Shown here one piece after another: positions 42,934 through 51,752 of a DNA stretch of 64,000 nucleotides. Made by a program: the position numbers and the translations under genes. The stretch covers positions 434,001 through 498,000 of the forward strand of contig JAHJNN010000017.1 of assembly GCA_018820765.1 (NCBI GenBank), in the 5' to 3' direction. This stretch comes from Gammaproteobacteria bacterium. Its GTDB lineage: Bacteria > Pseudomonadota > Gammaproteobacteria > Burkholderiales > Thiobacillaceae. The notes beneath the pieces were generated by a model. The model worked only from the letters and a program-made list of their open reading frames with translations. It searched no databases and was not told where the DNA came from. Position 1 is the first letter of the stretch. The number at the start of each line of letters is the position of its first letter.

Positions 42934-45042
42934 ATGACCGCACAGACACAGAGCCAGTTCTTCCAGCAGCTCAAGAAGTACTACACCTTCTACACCGGCG
43001 GCTTCATTGCCTTCGTCATCGTGCTCGCCATCCTGGAGCAGATGGGCCTGCCCCCCAAGTGGATCGGCTACATCTTCCTCGGCGCCACCATCTCGCTGTA
43101 TGCGGGCATCGGCATCATGTCGAAAACCGCCGACGTATCGGAATACTACGTCGCCGGTCGCCGCGTCCCTGCCGTATTCAACGGCATGGCGACCGGCGCC
43201 GACTGGATGAGCGCCGCGTCCTTCATCGGCATGGCGGGCACCCTGTACCTCGCCGGCTATGACGGCCTCGCCTTCGTGCTGGGCTGGACCGGTGGCTACG
43301 TGCTGGTGGCGCTGTTCCTCGCGCCCTACCTGCGCAAGTTCGGCCAGTTCACCATCCCCGACTTCCTCGGTTCGCGCTACAACGGCAACCTGCCCCGCAC
43401 CATCGGCGTGATCGCCGCCATCATCTGCTCCTTCACCTACGTGGTGGCGCAGATCTACGGCGTCGGCATCATCACCGCCCGTCTCACCGGCATCGAATTC
43501 CAGTACGGCGTGTTCCTCGGCCTGGCCGGCATCCTGGTGTGCTCCTTCCTCGGCGGCATGCGTGCGGTGACCTGGACCCAGGTGGCGCAGTACATCATCC
43601 TGATCATCGCCTACATGATCCCGGTGGTGTGGCTGTCGGTGACTCACACCGGCAACCCGGTGCCGCAGATCGCCTATGGCCAGGTGCTACAAGAGGTGAC
43701 GCAGCTGGAGAACGAGTTCAACAACGCCGAAACCACCAAGGGCGCTGCGGAGGTCTCTGCCCGCGCGGCGTTCAAGGCGCAGCAGGAATCGTTCGAAGCC
43801 AGGATCGCGGCGCTGGACGCAGCCGTGGCCGCGGGAAACGGCGCTGCCTTCCTCGAGGCCCAGCGCACCGAAGCCGGCAGCCCCGCCGACTTCCCTGCCA
43901 CCACCGACGACCTCAAGGCATCGTGGAAAAAATCGGCCGATGGCGCCAAGGGCAAGGCCGGTCCGGTCTCCGCGCATGCCACCGCATTCGCCGGCAAGGG
44001 CGCCGAGACCAAGGCCCGGGCCAACCCCAACGCCACCGAAGCGGACATCGCCGCAGCCCAAGCCGAGGACCAGGAGGCCTCCGACATCAAGCGCCGCAAC
44101 TTCATCGCACTGGTGCTGTGCCTGATGGTCGGTACCGCCTCGCTGCCGCACATCCTGATGCGCTACTACACCACCCCTTCGGTGCGTGAGGCGCGCAAGT
44201 CGGTGTTCTGGTCGCTGTTCTTCATCTTCCTCCTGTACTTCACCGCGCCTGCGCTGGCGGTGCTGGTCAAGTTCGAGGTCTACAGCAACCTGGTCGGCTC
44301 GTCGTTCGCGGCACTGCCCGCCTGGGTCGCGAACTGGTCGGCGGTGGACGCGACCCTGATGAAGATTGTCGACATCAACCTGGACGGTATCGTGCAGCTC
44401 GCTGAAATCACCATCGGCGGCGACCTCATCGTGCTGGCCACCCCGGAGATCGCCGGCCTGCCCTACGTAATCTCGGGCATGGTGGCAGCGGGCGGTCTGG
44501 CGGCGGCGCTGTCGACCGCTGACGGCCTGTTGCTGACCATCGCCAACGCACTGTCGCACGACGTCTACTACAAGATGATCGACCCGAAGGCGTCCACGGT
44601 GCGCCGTCTGGCCATCTCCAAGGGCCTTTTGGTGGTGGTGGCGCTGTTCGCCGCGTACACCGCCTCGCTGAAGCCGGGCGACATCCTGTTCCTGGTCGGC
44701 GCGGCATTCTCGCTGGCAGCCTCGGCGTTCTTCCCGGCGCTGGTGCTCGGTGTGTTCTGGAAGCGTGCCAACTACCTGGGTGCGGTCGTCGGCATGCTCG
44801 CCGGACTGGGTGTGTGCATGTACTACATGGTCATCACCTACCCGTTCTTCGGCGGCGTGGCGACGAACCAGTGGTTCGACATCGCCCCGATCGCCGCCGG
44901 CGTGTTCGGCATGCCGGTCGGCTTCATCGGCGTCATCGTCGGCTCGCTGATCTCGCGTGCGCCCAGCCTGGAAATCCAGCAACTGGTCGACCACGTGCGC
45001 TATCCGAGCCTGGCGGGCGACATCGACACCCGCGCAGCCTGA
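42934..45042 (+). CDS. sodium/solute symporter large subunit, with long insert
   Basis: A 702-residue transporter of the solute:sodium symporter family (ActP-like). Typical parts are SKTADVSEYYVAGRRVPAVF, GADWMSAASFIGMAGTLYLA, SLPHILMRYYTTPSVREAR and LSTADGLLLTIANALSHDVY. The family usually has about 550-590 residues. Here about 130 extra residues, charged and Ala-rich (EVTQLENEFNNAETTKGAAE to about AAAQAEDQEASDIKRRN), lie between two helices near residues 250-385. This insert may be a cytoplasmic or periplasmic coiled region. Substrate probably acetate or another short carboxylate. An AGGGGAGG site precedes the gene. Confidence 0.92.
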   Translation: MTAQTQSQFFQQLKKYYTFYTGGFIAFVIVLAILEQMGLPPKWIGYIFLGATISLYAGIGIMSKTADVSEYYVAGRRVPAVFNGMATGADWMSAASFIGMAGTLYLAGYDGLAFVLGWTGGYVLVALFLAPYLRKFGQFTIPDFLGSRYNGNLPRTIGVIAAIICSFTYVVAQIYGVGIITARLTGIEFQYGVFLGLAGILVCSFLGGMRAVTWTQVAQYIILIIAYMIPVVWLSVTHTGNPVPQIAYGQVLQEVTQLENEFNNAETTKGAAEVSARAAFKAQQESFEARIAALDAAVAAGNGAAFLEAQRTEAGSPADFPATTDDLKASWKKSADGAKGKAGPVSAHATAFAGKGAETKARANPNATEADIAAAQAEDQEASDIKRRNFIALVLCLMVGTASLPHILMRYYTTPSVREARKSVFWSLFFIFLLYFTAPALAVLVKFEVYSNLVGSSFAALPAWVANWSAVDATLMKIVDINLDGIVQLAEITIGGDLIVLATPEIAGLPYVISGMVAAGGLAAALSTADGLLLTIANALSHDVYYKMIDPKASTVRRLAISKGLLVVVALFAAYTASLKPGDILFLVGAAFSLAASAFFPALVLGVFWKRANYLGAVVGMLAGLGVCMYYMVITYPFFGGVATNQWFDIAPIAAGVFGMPVGFIGVIVGSLISRAPSLEIQQLVDHVRYPSLAGDIDTRAA

Positions 45043-45073
45043 TCGTCGCATCCCGCGCCTGCGGGGACGCAAC

Positions 45074-45104
45074 AAAAAAGCCAGCCCCGCGGGGCTGGCT
45101 TTTT
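45074..45104. terminator. two-way terminator
   Basis: AGCCAGCCCC, GC, GGGGCTGGCT with A residues before and T residues after; serves the symporter gene (plus) and the TPR gene (minus). Confidence 0.93.
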
Positions 45105-45118
45105 AACGCCTGCGGCAC

Positions 45119-45697
45119 TCAGCCCAGCCGGTGGGCGTAGTCGCTGCGCTGCGCGTCGTGGATCAGCCGCTGTGCGGTCTGCGGATCGTGCGCCAGCGTG
45201 TGCTCGATCGCCGCCGCCGCCTTGTCCGGCTCGTTGCAGTGATGCCACGCCATGCCCAGCGCATACCAGGCCAGGCCGTTCATCGGCTGCAGCCGCCCCG
45301 CCTCGGTCAGCGCCGCTGCGGCTTCACGATGCCGCCCGTGGCGCGCATGCAGCATGCCCAGCCCGTACCAGGCGCGGTCATTGTTCGGGTTCAATTCGGT
45401 TGCCCGCTGGAATGCCATGATCGCGGCCTCGTCCATGCCGCCCTTGTCGCGCGCATAGGCGAGGTTGAACCAGGTGGGCGCGTCGTCCGGCTCGAGTTCG
45501 GCTGCGCGCGCCAGCCAGGTTTCCGCCGCCGGCCAGCGTTCCCGCTGTGCCTCCAGCCAGCCCAGCGTACGCAAGGTTTCCACATGATTCGGCTCGGCCA
45601 GATGGCTGTCGCGGTAGGCAGCCAGCGCACGCTCGCGCTGGCCCAGCATGTTGAAGAACAGGCCCCGCAGGCCATGCCGTACACGGTCGTAATTCAT
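45119..45697 (-). CDS. TPR-repeat protein
   Basis: A 192-residue soluble protein made of about five tetratricopeptide repeats (WLARAAELEPDDAPTWFNLA, QRATELNPNNDRAWYGLGML, and AGRLQPMNGLAWYALGMAWH). No signal peptide. Such repeats bind other proteins; the partner is unknown. It stands alone and convergent with the symporter gene. Confidence 0.88.
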   Translation of the reverse strand: MNYDRVRHGLRGLFFNMLGQRERALAAYRDSHLAEPNHVETLRTLGWLEAQRERWPAAETWLARAAELEPDDAPTWFNLAYARDKGGMDEAAIMAFQRATELNPNNDRAWYGLGMLHARHGRHREAAAALTEAGRLQPMNGLAWYALGMAWHHCNEPDKAAAAIEHTLAHDPQTAQRLIHDAQRSDYAHRLG

Positions 45698-45796
45698 GTG
45701 GGGTCAATCCGGAGTGGCGTCAGCACCCATTGTCACGGCCAGGCGGCAGCCTGACAAGCTGCGTTAGAATCGCCGCTTCGTACAGGAACGCCTGCC

Positions 45797-46096
45797 ATGC
45801 CGCTCGACATTCTGCTGGTCTCCATTCTGCGCACCCTGGTTGAAGTCGCCGGCTTCACCCTGCTCGGACAGGGCGTGCTGGCGCTGCTGGCCGGCAAATA
45901 CCGCGAGCAGAACATTTTTTATCGCGCGCTGCGCACCGTCACCCGTCCCGTCGTGCGCGCGGTGCGCTTCATCACCCCGCGCTTCATTCTCGACGCCCAT
46001 GTCCCGGTGCTCACCTTCTTCCTGCTGTTCTGGCTGTGGATCGTGCTGGCGCTCGTCAAACGGCACCTGTGTGGCCTCCATGGCCTGGCGTGCTGA
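45797..46096 (+). CDS. small membrane protein of unknown function
   Basis: A 99-residue protein with two hydrophobic helices (LVEVAGFTLLGQGVLALLA and VPVLTFFLLFWLWIVLALV) joined by a basic loop (YREQNIFYRALRTVTRP). No motif known to me. It is directly upstream of tRNA-Phe. Confidence 0.75.
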   Translation: MPLDILLVSILRTLVEVAGFTLLGQGVLALLAGKYREQNIFYRALRTVTRPVVRAVRFITPRFILDAHVPVLTFFLLFWLWIVLALVKRHLCGLHGLAC

Positions 46097-46159
46097 GCCA
46101 ATCCACGCGGTTTCAGCTTGACGAGAATAGGGCAAACCGGTTAAATTGCCGCCTCTTTT

Positions 46160-46235
46160 GGCCAGTTAGCTCAGTTGGTAGAGCAGCGGATTGAAAATCC
46201 GCGTGTCCTTGGTTCGATTCCGAGACTGGCCACCA
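46160..46235 (+). tRNA. tRNA-Phe (GAA)
   Basis: A 76-base cloverleaf: acceptor GGCCAGT/ACTGGCC, D arm GCTC/GAGC, anticodon stem GCGGA/TCCGC with loop TTGAAAA (anticodon GAA), T arm CTTGG-TTCGATT-CCGAG, discriminator A and an encoded CCA end. Confidence 0.98.
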
Positions 46236-46240
46236 AATCC

Positions 46241-46280
46241 AAACGGCTTCCCGTGGTTTTTCCACCGGAAGCCGTTTTTC
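46241..46280. terminator. terminator after tRNA-Phe
   Basis: AAACGGCTTCC...GGAAGCCGTTT with an inner GTGG/CCAC stem, followed by T residues. It also lies just beyond the stop of the minus-strand GGDEF/EAL gene. Confidence 0.9.
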
Positions 46281-46294
46281 TTTGTGCGTCCAGG

Positions 46295-48502
46295 CTAGCC
46301 CGCCACCCGCTGGTCGCGCTGCTCGAAACCGCGCGCATTCTCGCCCAGCAGGATGGTGGCGGCATGGCTGGAAATCGGCGCGCTGTAGTAATGCCCCTGT
46401 ATTTCATGGCATTGCATCTGCTGCAGCCGGGCAAGCTGTGAGGCGCTCTCGACGCCTTCCGCCACGACGTTCAGGCTCATGCCGCGCCCCATGGCGATCA
46501 TCGCATTGACGATGGACACGTTCTCTTCGCGGTCGAGTTCCTGCACGAAGGACTGGTCGATCTTGAGCGTGTGGATGGGGAAGCGCGACAGGTATTTGAA
46601 CGAGCTGTAGCCGGTGCCGAAGTCGTCGATGGCGAGCCGGATGCCGGCGGCGGAGAGCCGTCCGAGCTTGATCGCATTGGCCTCGAAGTCGCGCATCAGC
46701 AGGCTTTCGGTGATCTCAAGCTCCATCAGGTTGCCGTCCAGCGAATACACCTGCACTGCGCGCATGACGCTGTCGACGAAGTCGGCGCTTTCGAGCTGGC
46801 GCGCCGAGATGTTGACCGACAGGCGCACCGGCGGAAGTCCTGCCTTGCGCCAGTCGGCCATCTGCGCGCTGGCCTGGCGCAGCACCCAGTCGCCGATCGG
46901 CACGATGACGCCGGACTCTTCGGCCACCGGGATGAAGTCGGCCGGGGTCAGCAGGCCGCGCTGCGGATGCCACCAGCGCAGCAGGGCTTCGAACCCGCGC
47001 ACTTCGCCCGTCTGGGTGTCGACCTGCGGCTGATAGAACAGCACGAACTCGTTGCGCGCCAGCGCGCGGCGCAGGTCGACTTCGATCTGCATGCGTTCGG
47101 AATACGGCGCCTGCATGCCGGACTCCCAGAATTGCAGGCGGCTGCGGCCCTGCGACTTGGCCTGGTACATGGCGATTTCGGCTTGGCGGATCAGACTGTC
47201 GATGAGGTCGCCGTCTTCCGGCGCGACGCAGGCGCCGATGCTGACCGAGATGTAGATCTCGTGGCCCTTGACGTAGACCGGCTTGGACAGCACCTGGATG
47301 ATCTTGCGGCCGATGTGCTCGACGTCGCTGCGCGACACCAGGGTGGGCAGCAGCACCGCGAACTCGTCGCCGCCCAGGCGCGCCAGGGTGTCGCCTTCGC
47401 GCAGGCACTGGCGCAGCCGCGCGCCGACGGCGAGCAGCATTTCGTCGCCGATGGTGTGGCCGAGCGAATCGTTGATCACCTTGAAATGGTCGAGGTCGAG
47501 GCTCAGCACCGCCAGCGGTTTCTGGGTGCGCTTGGCCTGCGCCAGCATGAGGCCGAGGTGGTCGCGGAACAGCGCGCGATTGGGCAGCCCGGTGAGCAGG
47601 TCGTGGTAGGCCTGATAGTGCACCGTTTCCTCGGCCTGCTTGCGCTCGGTGACGTCCTTGGCGACGCCGTAGCTGCCGATGAAGCGCTGCTCGAACGGGC
47701 TGGCGTCCTCGTCGTACATGCCGGTGGCGGTCAGCTCGACCGACTTGCAGCGGCCGTTCATCGGGCGCGGACGGCGCATCCCCGGATTGCACTTGAGGCG
47801 GATTTCGATGTTGCGCGCGCTGCGGTCGCCGGCGCGGCGCTCGTTGAAGATATGTTCGGCGCGCGCGATGTCGTCCTCGTGGATCACCAGGCTGTAATGC
47901 TGGCCCAGCAATTCCTCGCGGCGATAGCCGATCAGGCTTTCGGCGCGGTCGTTGACGAAGGTGAAGCGGCCTTCGCAATCCAGGGTGTAGATGAAATCGG
48001 GCGAGCTGTTGACCAGGAAGCGGTGCCACTTCTCCGACTGCTGCAGGCGCTGCAGGATGTGGTTGTTTTCCTTTTCCAGCCGCCGCCGCGTCAGGGTGTT
48101 GTCGATGCGGCGCAGCAACTCCTCGGATTCGTAGGGCTTGCGCACGAAGTCGGCGGCGCCGCCGCGCAGCGCACGGATCGCCGCGTCGATGGTGCTGTCG
48201 CCCGACACCACGATCACCGGCGTATCGGCGCAGCGCTCGGCGACGAAGCGCAGCACCTCGTTGCCGTCCAGGTCGGGCATGCCCAGGTCGAGCAGGATCG
48301 CGTCGAACTGCTGCTTGCCGATGGCGATCAGGGCTTCGCAGCCGCCGTTGGCGGTCACCACATCGTAGTTGCGGGCACCCAGCAGGCGGGTCATCCCTTC
48401 CAGTATCAGCGGTTCGTCGTCCACCACCAGCAGGCGGGGGCGTACCGGGAAACTGCTGACCGTGCTGCGCAACGGCGAGGGTTCAATCGATTCGTCTGAC
48501 AC
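46295..48502 (-). CDS. REC-PAS-GGDEF-EAL cyclic-di-GMP signalling protein
   Basis: A 735-residue cytoplasmic protein with four domains: a receiver (about 22-140; LLVVDDEP, phospho-acceptor Asp in ILLDLGMPD), a PAS sensor (about 155-300; GYRREELLGQHYS), a GGDEF domain with the intact motif LARLGGDEFAVL and an RxxD inhibitory site (REGD) five residues before it, and an EAL domain (GFEALLRWWHPQ, LAIDDFGTGYSSFKYL). Both catalytic motifs are intact, so it could make or break c-di-GMP. The HDOD/kinase gene begins 22 bp upstream in transcription order and may phosphorylate the receiver. Confidence 0.93.
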   Translation of the reverse strand: MSDESIEPSPLRSTVSSFPVRPRLLVVDDEPLILEGMTRLLGARNYDVVTANGGCEALIAIGKQQFDAILLDLGMPDLDGNEVLRFVAERCADTPVIVVSGDSTIDAAIRALRGGAADFVRKPYESEELLRRIDNTLTRRRLEKENNHILQRLQQSEKWHRFLVNSSPDFIYTLDCEGRFTFVNDRAESLIGYRREELLGQHYSLVIHEDDIARAEHIFNERRAGDRSARNIEIRLKCNPGMRRPRPMNGRCKSVELTATGMYDEDASPFEQRFIGSYGVAKDVTERKQAEETVHYQAYHDLLTGLPNRALFRDHLGLMLAQAKRTQKPLAVLSLDLDHFKVINDSLGHTIGDEMLLAVGARLRQCLREGDTLARLGGDEFAVLLPTLVSRSDVEHIGRKIIQVLSKPVYVKGHEIYISVSIGACVAPEDGDLIDSLIRQAEIAMYQAKSQGRSRLQFWESGMQAPYSERMQIEVDLRRALARNEFVLFYQPQVDTQTGEVRGFEALLRWWHPQRGLLTPADFIPVAEESGVIVPIGDWVLRQASAQMADWRKAGLPPVRLSVNISARQLESADFVDSVMRAVQVYSLDGNLMELEITESLLMRDFEANAIKLGRLSAAGIRLAIDDFGTGYSSFKYLSRFPIHTLKIDQSFVQELDREENVSIVNAMIAMGRGMSLNVVAEGVESASQLARLQQMQCHEIQGHYYSAPISSHAATILLGENARGFEQRDQRVAG

Positions 48503-48524
48503 AGAAGTTCTCCTTGAGCACGGG

Positions 48525-50504
48525 TTACATCGACCCGTAGCGTGTTGCCGTCAGCGAAGCCTGATTGTGGTTCAGGGTCGGCAGGCGGATCAGAAAATGG
48601 GTGCCTTGCGGCGTGCTGGCGCAGCTGAGCTGGCCGTTCATGCGTTCGACCAGACTGCGGCTGATGGACAGGCCGAGGCCGGCATGGTCGCCGCCCTTTT
48701 CGCTGACCACCGGCTCGAACAGCCGCGACGCCACCGAGGGCGGCAGGCCGGGACCGGTGTCGGCGACTTCGATTTCGATCTGGCGCTGGCCGTTGACGTC
48801 GACCAGCCGCGTGGTGAATTTGAGATGGCCGCCGGCGTTCATGGCCTCGACCGCATTCTTGGCCAGGTTGAACAGCACCTGCTTCAGCAGGTCCTTCTGC
48901 AGCGGCAGCGGCGGCACGTCGGGGTTGAGGTCGATCTGCACATTGACCTTGTTCGGCGTGAACAGGGTGCCGAGCGCCATCCGCACCAGTTCCGAGACAA
49001 TGCCGTTGACCGAGACCAGTTCGAGCGCCGCGGCGGGCGGCGTGATTTCCTCGGCTGCGGTGATGCCGCGCACGATGCGCGCCACCCGCTCGATTTCGTC
49101 GGCGATGATGCCGAGGTCGCGCTGAACCGTCGAATCCGCCCCCAGGCGGTCAGACAGCAGGTTGACGTAGTTGCGCATGATGGTGAGCGGGTTCGCCACT
49201 TCATGCACGGCGCGCCGCACCCGGTCGCGCGGGATGTCGTCGGCCGGCGCAGCGGGTGCCGCCGGCGCTGCGGCGGCAGGCACCGGCAGGGTCACGGACC
49301 GCACGCCCTCGGCGCACTCGGCCAGCACGAACCGCCACAGCGGCGACACGCTCAGGCCCGCCGCCACGTCGCCCGCCACCAGCACGCCGGCCCGGCCGTC
49401 GCGCAGCAGCATCGGCTGGCACAGAAAATTCGACACGCCGAGCAGACGGGCGATCTGCTCGTCCACCAGCGCGGCATCCGCCTCGCCATGCTCGAACGGC
49501 TGCGGCGCATTGCGCGCCAGCGCGCGCGGCAGCGCCGAATGGCCGTCGTCGGGCGGGATCGCCAGCGCGCCGAGGCCGGCCGCCACCGGAAGCAGCGCGC
49601 TCGGCCGCAGGGTGCCATCGGCGGCGGGCACGAACAGACAGCTGCGTTCGATGCCGAACAGCGCGCGCAGCGTGTCCTGCAACAGGGGAAACCGCTCGTC
49701 GTCCCCATCCGCCTGACGGAAATGGCCGTGCAGCGCCGATTGCGCGGCCTGCCCGGCATACAGCCGGGCGAGCCGGTCAAATCCCGCGCCGTTGTTCGTC
49801 TGCACCACCGCATCCGCCAGCCCGAAGCGCCGCGCCTGTTGGCGTACCTGCACCTGGCTGTCGGCGAGCAACTGGGCGGATTCGCCGGCGCCGATCTGAA
49901 GCGCGGCGAGCGCGGCACGCACGTCGACGCTGTCCACCGCGTCGGCACGGCTCACCAGTTGATAGGCGAGCTGGACGATGCGCACCAGCGGATGCGCCGC
50001 GCGTCCGCGCGTCAGCGGCTCGGCGTGGTAGCGCACCGCGTCGGCCACCCAGCCGTCGGTGTCGATTTCGGCCAGCCAGTCGGCAGCATGCGCCGGCGCC
50101 GTCACGTCGGTATCGAAATAATCCGCAAGATTGTGGGCAAGGCCCGCGGTCCAGGCCGCATCGGCGTCCGCCACCCCGGCGCGCAGCGCCAGCGCCTGGG
50201 CCAGATGCGCGACGCCGATCGACTGCTGCCAGCTCACCGCATAGCGCCCCTGCGCGGCGCCTGCAGCGACCGGTGCCGCCAGCAGCAGCGCACGCAGCAG
50301 ATCCGGCTGCTCAAGCGCGAAATCGGCGGGCAGCAACTGCAGGCGCAACGCCAGCACCGGGTCGAAGCGCACGCAGGCGGCAAACTCCGCCCGGGCGGCG
50401 TTGCCCCGCATCAGCAGCTCCAGCGCCTCGGCCACCACGCCGGGGGCCGAAAGGCAGGTTGTTAGCTCTGACTTCTTTAGTAAATTATTCGAAAGGTCTC
50501 GCAT
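48525..50504 (-). CDS. HDOD-domain sensor histidine kinase
   Basis: A 659-residue soluble protein. The N-terminal ~200 residues look like an HDOD domain (AWTAGLAHNLADYF, DAVRYHAEPL), a GAF-like middle part follows (RALFGIERSCLFVPA, then SNFLCQPMLL), and the C-terminus is a histidine kinase: H-box RRAVHEVANPLTIMRNYVNL, N-box NLAKNAVEAM, G1 VADTGPGLPPS and G2 GLGLSISRSLVERM. I chose ATG 50504 over an upstream start because the frame before it is AT-rich and looks like promoter. The likely target is the receiver domain of the next gene. Confidence 0.88.
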   Translation of the reverse strand: MRDLSNNLLKKSELTTCLSAPGVVAEALELLMRGNAARAEFAACVRFDPVLALRLQLLPADFALEQPDLLRALLLAAPVAAGAAQGRYAVSWQQSIGVAHLAQALALRAGVADADAAWTAGLAHNLADYFDTDVTAPAHAADWLAEIDTDGWVADAVRYHAEPLTRGRAAHPLVRIVQLAYQLVSRADAVDSVDVRAALAALQIGAGESAQLLADSQVQVRQQARRFGLADAVVQTNNGAGFDRLARLYAGQAAQSALHGHFRQADGDDERFPLLQDTLRALFGIERSCLFVPAADGTLRPSALLPVAAGLGALAIPPDDGHSALPRALARNAPQPFEHGEADAALVDEQIARLLGVSNFLCQPMLLRDGRAGVLVAGDVAAGLSVSPLWRFVLAECAEGVRSVTLPVPAAAAPAAPAAPADDIPRDRVRRAVHEVANPLTIMRNYVNLLSDRLGADSTVQRDLGIIADEIERVARIVRGITAAEEITPPAAALELVSVNGIVSELVRMALGTLFTPNKVNVQIDLNPDVPPLPLQKDLLKQVLFNLAKNAVEAMNAGGHLKFTTRLVDVNGQRQIEIEVADTGPGLPPSVASRLFEPVVSEKGGDHAGLGLSISRSLVERMNGQLSCASTPQGTHFLIRLPTLNHNQASLTATRYGSM

Positions 50505-50661
50505 CTCATTGCTATATATAATGAATTTTGCTACACCGTCAATCGTGAGCTTAAAATAAACGGGCCGTCCGAATGAACTGTTGTTTTCAAGTTTGCGCCG
50601 GCATGTCCGTATACCGCCCATGGTGTTACATTTCTGCCGCCCTTTGAAGAAGCAAAAGCCT

Positions 50662-51621
50662 ATGAAAGCTGTTCTGTCAGGATTGATTCTGTTGTGCCTG
50701 CATGCCGGCGCCGCCGCGGGCGACGGGCGCGCCTTCCTGCAATGGAGCGATCAGATCGACGGCGCGCAGCCGGCCGTGCAAGCCATTGCCGCGCCGATGC
50801 CGGAACTGAGCGCGCACTCGGTGCTGGTGTTCGACCAGGCAAGCGGACAGCCGTTGCTGGCGAAAAACGCCACCGTGCAGACGCCGATCGCCTCGATCAC
50901 CAAGCTGATGACCGCGATGCTGGTGATGGACGCCGACCAGCCGCTGGACGAAAAGATCACCATCACCAAAGAGGATCGCGACACCCTCAAGGGCACCGGT
51001 TCGCGCCTGGCCATCGGTTCCAGCTACACGCGCGGCCAGCTGCTGCATCTGGCGCTGATCGCGTCCGACAACCGCGCGGCGCATGCACTGGGACGCACCT
51101 ATCCCGGCGGGCTCGATCGCTTTGTGGCGACCATGAACCGCATGGCAAGCGCGCTGGACATGCACGACACGGTATACGTCGAGCCCACCGGCCTGTCGAG
51201 CGGCAACCGCTCGACCGCGCTCGATCTCGCCAGGCTCGTCGACTACGCCTACCAGAACTACCCCGAGATTCGTCACATCAGCTCCACCGGCCACTACACC
51301 CTCGGCACTCAGCGCGTGGTGCTGAAGAAAAAACGCCAAAAGGCGCGCGTTCTGTATCGCCCGGTGGCATTCAACAACACCAACCGCTTCACCCGCGCGG
51401 AAGACTGGCAGATCGGCCTGTCCAAGACCGGCTTCATCAACGAGGCCGGGCACTGCCTGGTGATGCAGGCGCAGGTCGCCAACCGCGATGTCATCATCGT
51501 GCTGCTCGATGCGCAGGGCAAGAACCGCCGCGCCGGCGACGCCACCCGCATCAAGCAGTGGCTCGAATCCGACCCGCTGCACCAGGCCGACCTCCGCCAC
51601 CCGCCCGCTTCGCGCACCTGA
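50662..51621 (+). CDS. pbpG: D-alanyl-D-alanine endopeptidase (PBP7-like)
   Basis: A 319-residue exported serine peptidase of class S11. Signal peptide VLSGLILLCLHAGAAAG. The motifs are S78-I-T-K81 (SxxK), SDN in LIASDNRAAHALG and KTG in GLSKTGFINEAG. In E. coli PbpG cuts D-Ala-meso-DAP cross-links in peptidoglycan. The ATG at 50662 follows an AAGAAGCAAAAG stretch. A perfect 38-bp palindrome lies 18 bp after its stop. Confidence 0.88.
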   Translation: MKAVLSGLILLCLHAGAAAGDGRAFLQWSDQIDGAQPAVQAIAAPMPELSAHSVLVFDQASGQPLLAKNATVQTPIASITKLMTAMLVMDADQPLDEKITITKEDRDTLKGTGSRLAIGSSYTRGQLLHLALIASDNRAAHALGRTYPGGLDRFVATMNRMASALDMHDTVYVEPTGLSSGNRSTALDLARLVDYAYQNYPEIRHISSTGHYTLGTQRVVLKKKRQKARVLYRPVAFNNTNRFTRAEDWQIGLSKTGFINEAGHCLVMQAQVANRDVIIVLLDAQGKNRRAGDATRIKQWLESDPLHQADLRHPPASRT

Positions 51622-51639
51622 TTTCTCCCGCCTCGTCGA

Positions 51640-51677
51640 ATCGGGCTTTCATGGGCGCGCGCCCATGAAAGCCCGAT
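51640..51677. repeat. perfect 38-bp palindrome
   Basis: ATCGGGCTTTCATGGGCGC is followed at once by its exact reverse complement, with no loop. It lies between the pbpG-like gene and the AEC transporter gene. It could be a terminator without T run, a protein-binding site or a trace of an element. Confidence 0.85.
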
Positions 51678-51752
51678 GTCATTTGGGCAGTCCAATCCAC
51701 GCCCAGTCCCGCGACGGCGTTATGATGGGCGCCCCTCCTACGATTCCGCACC

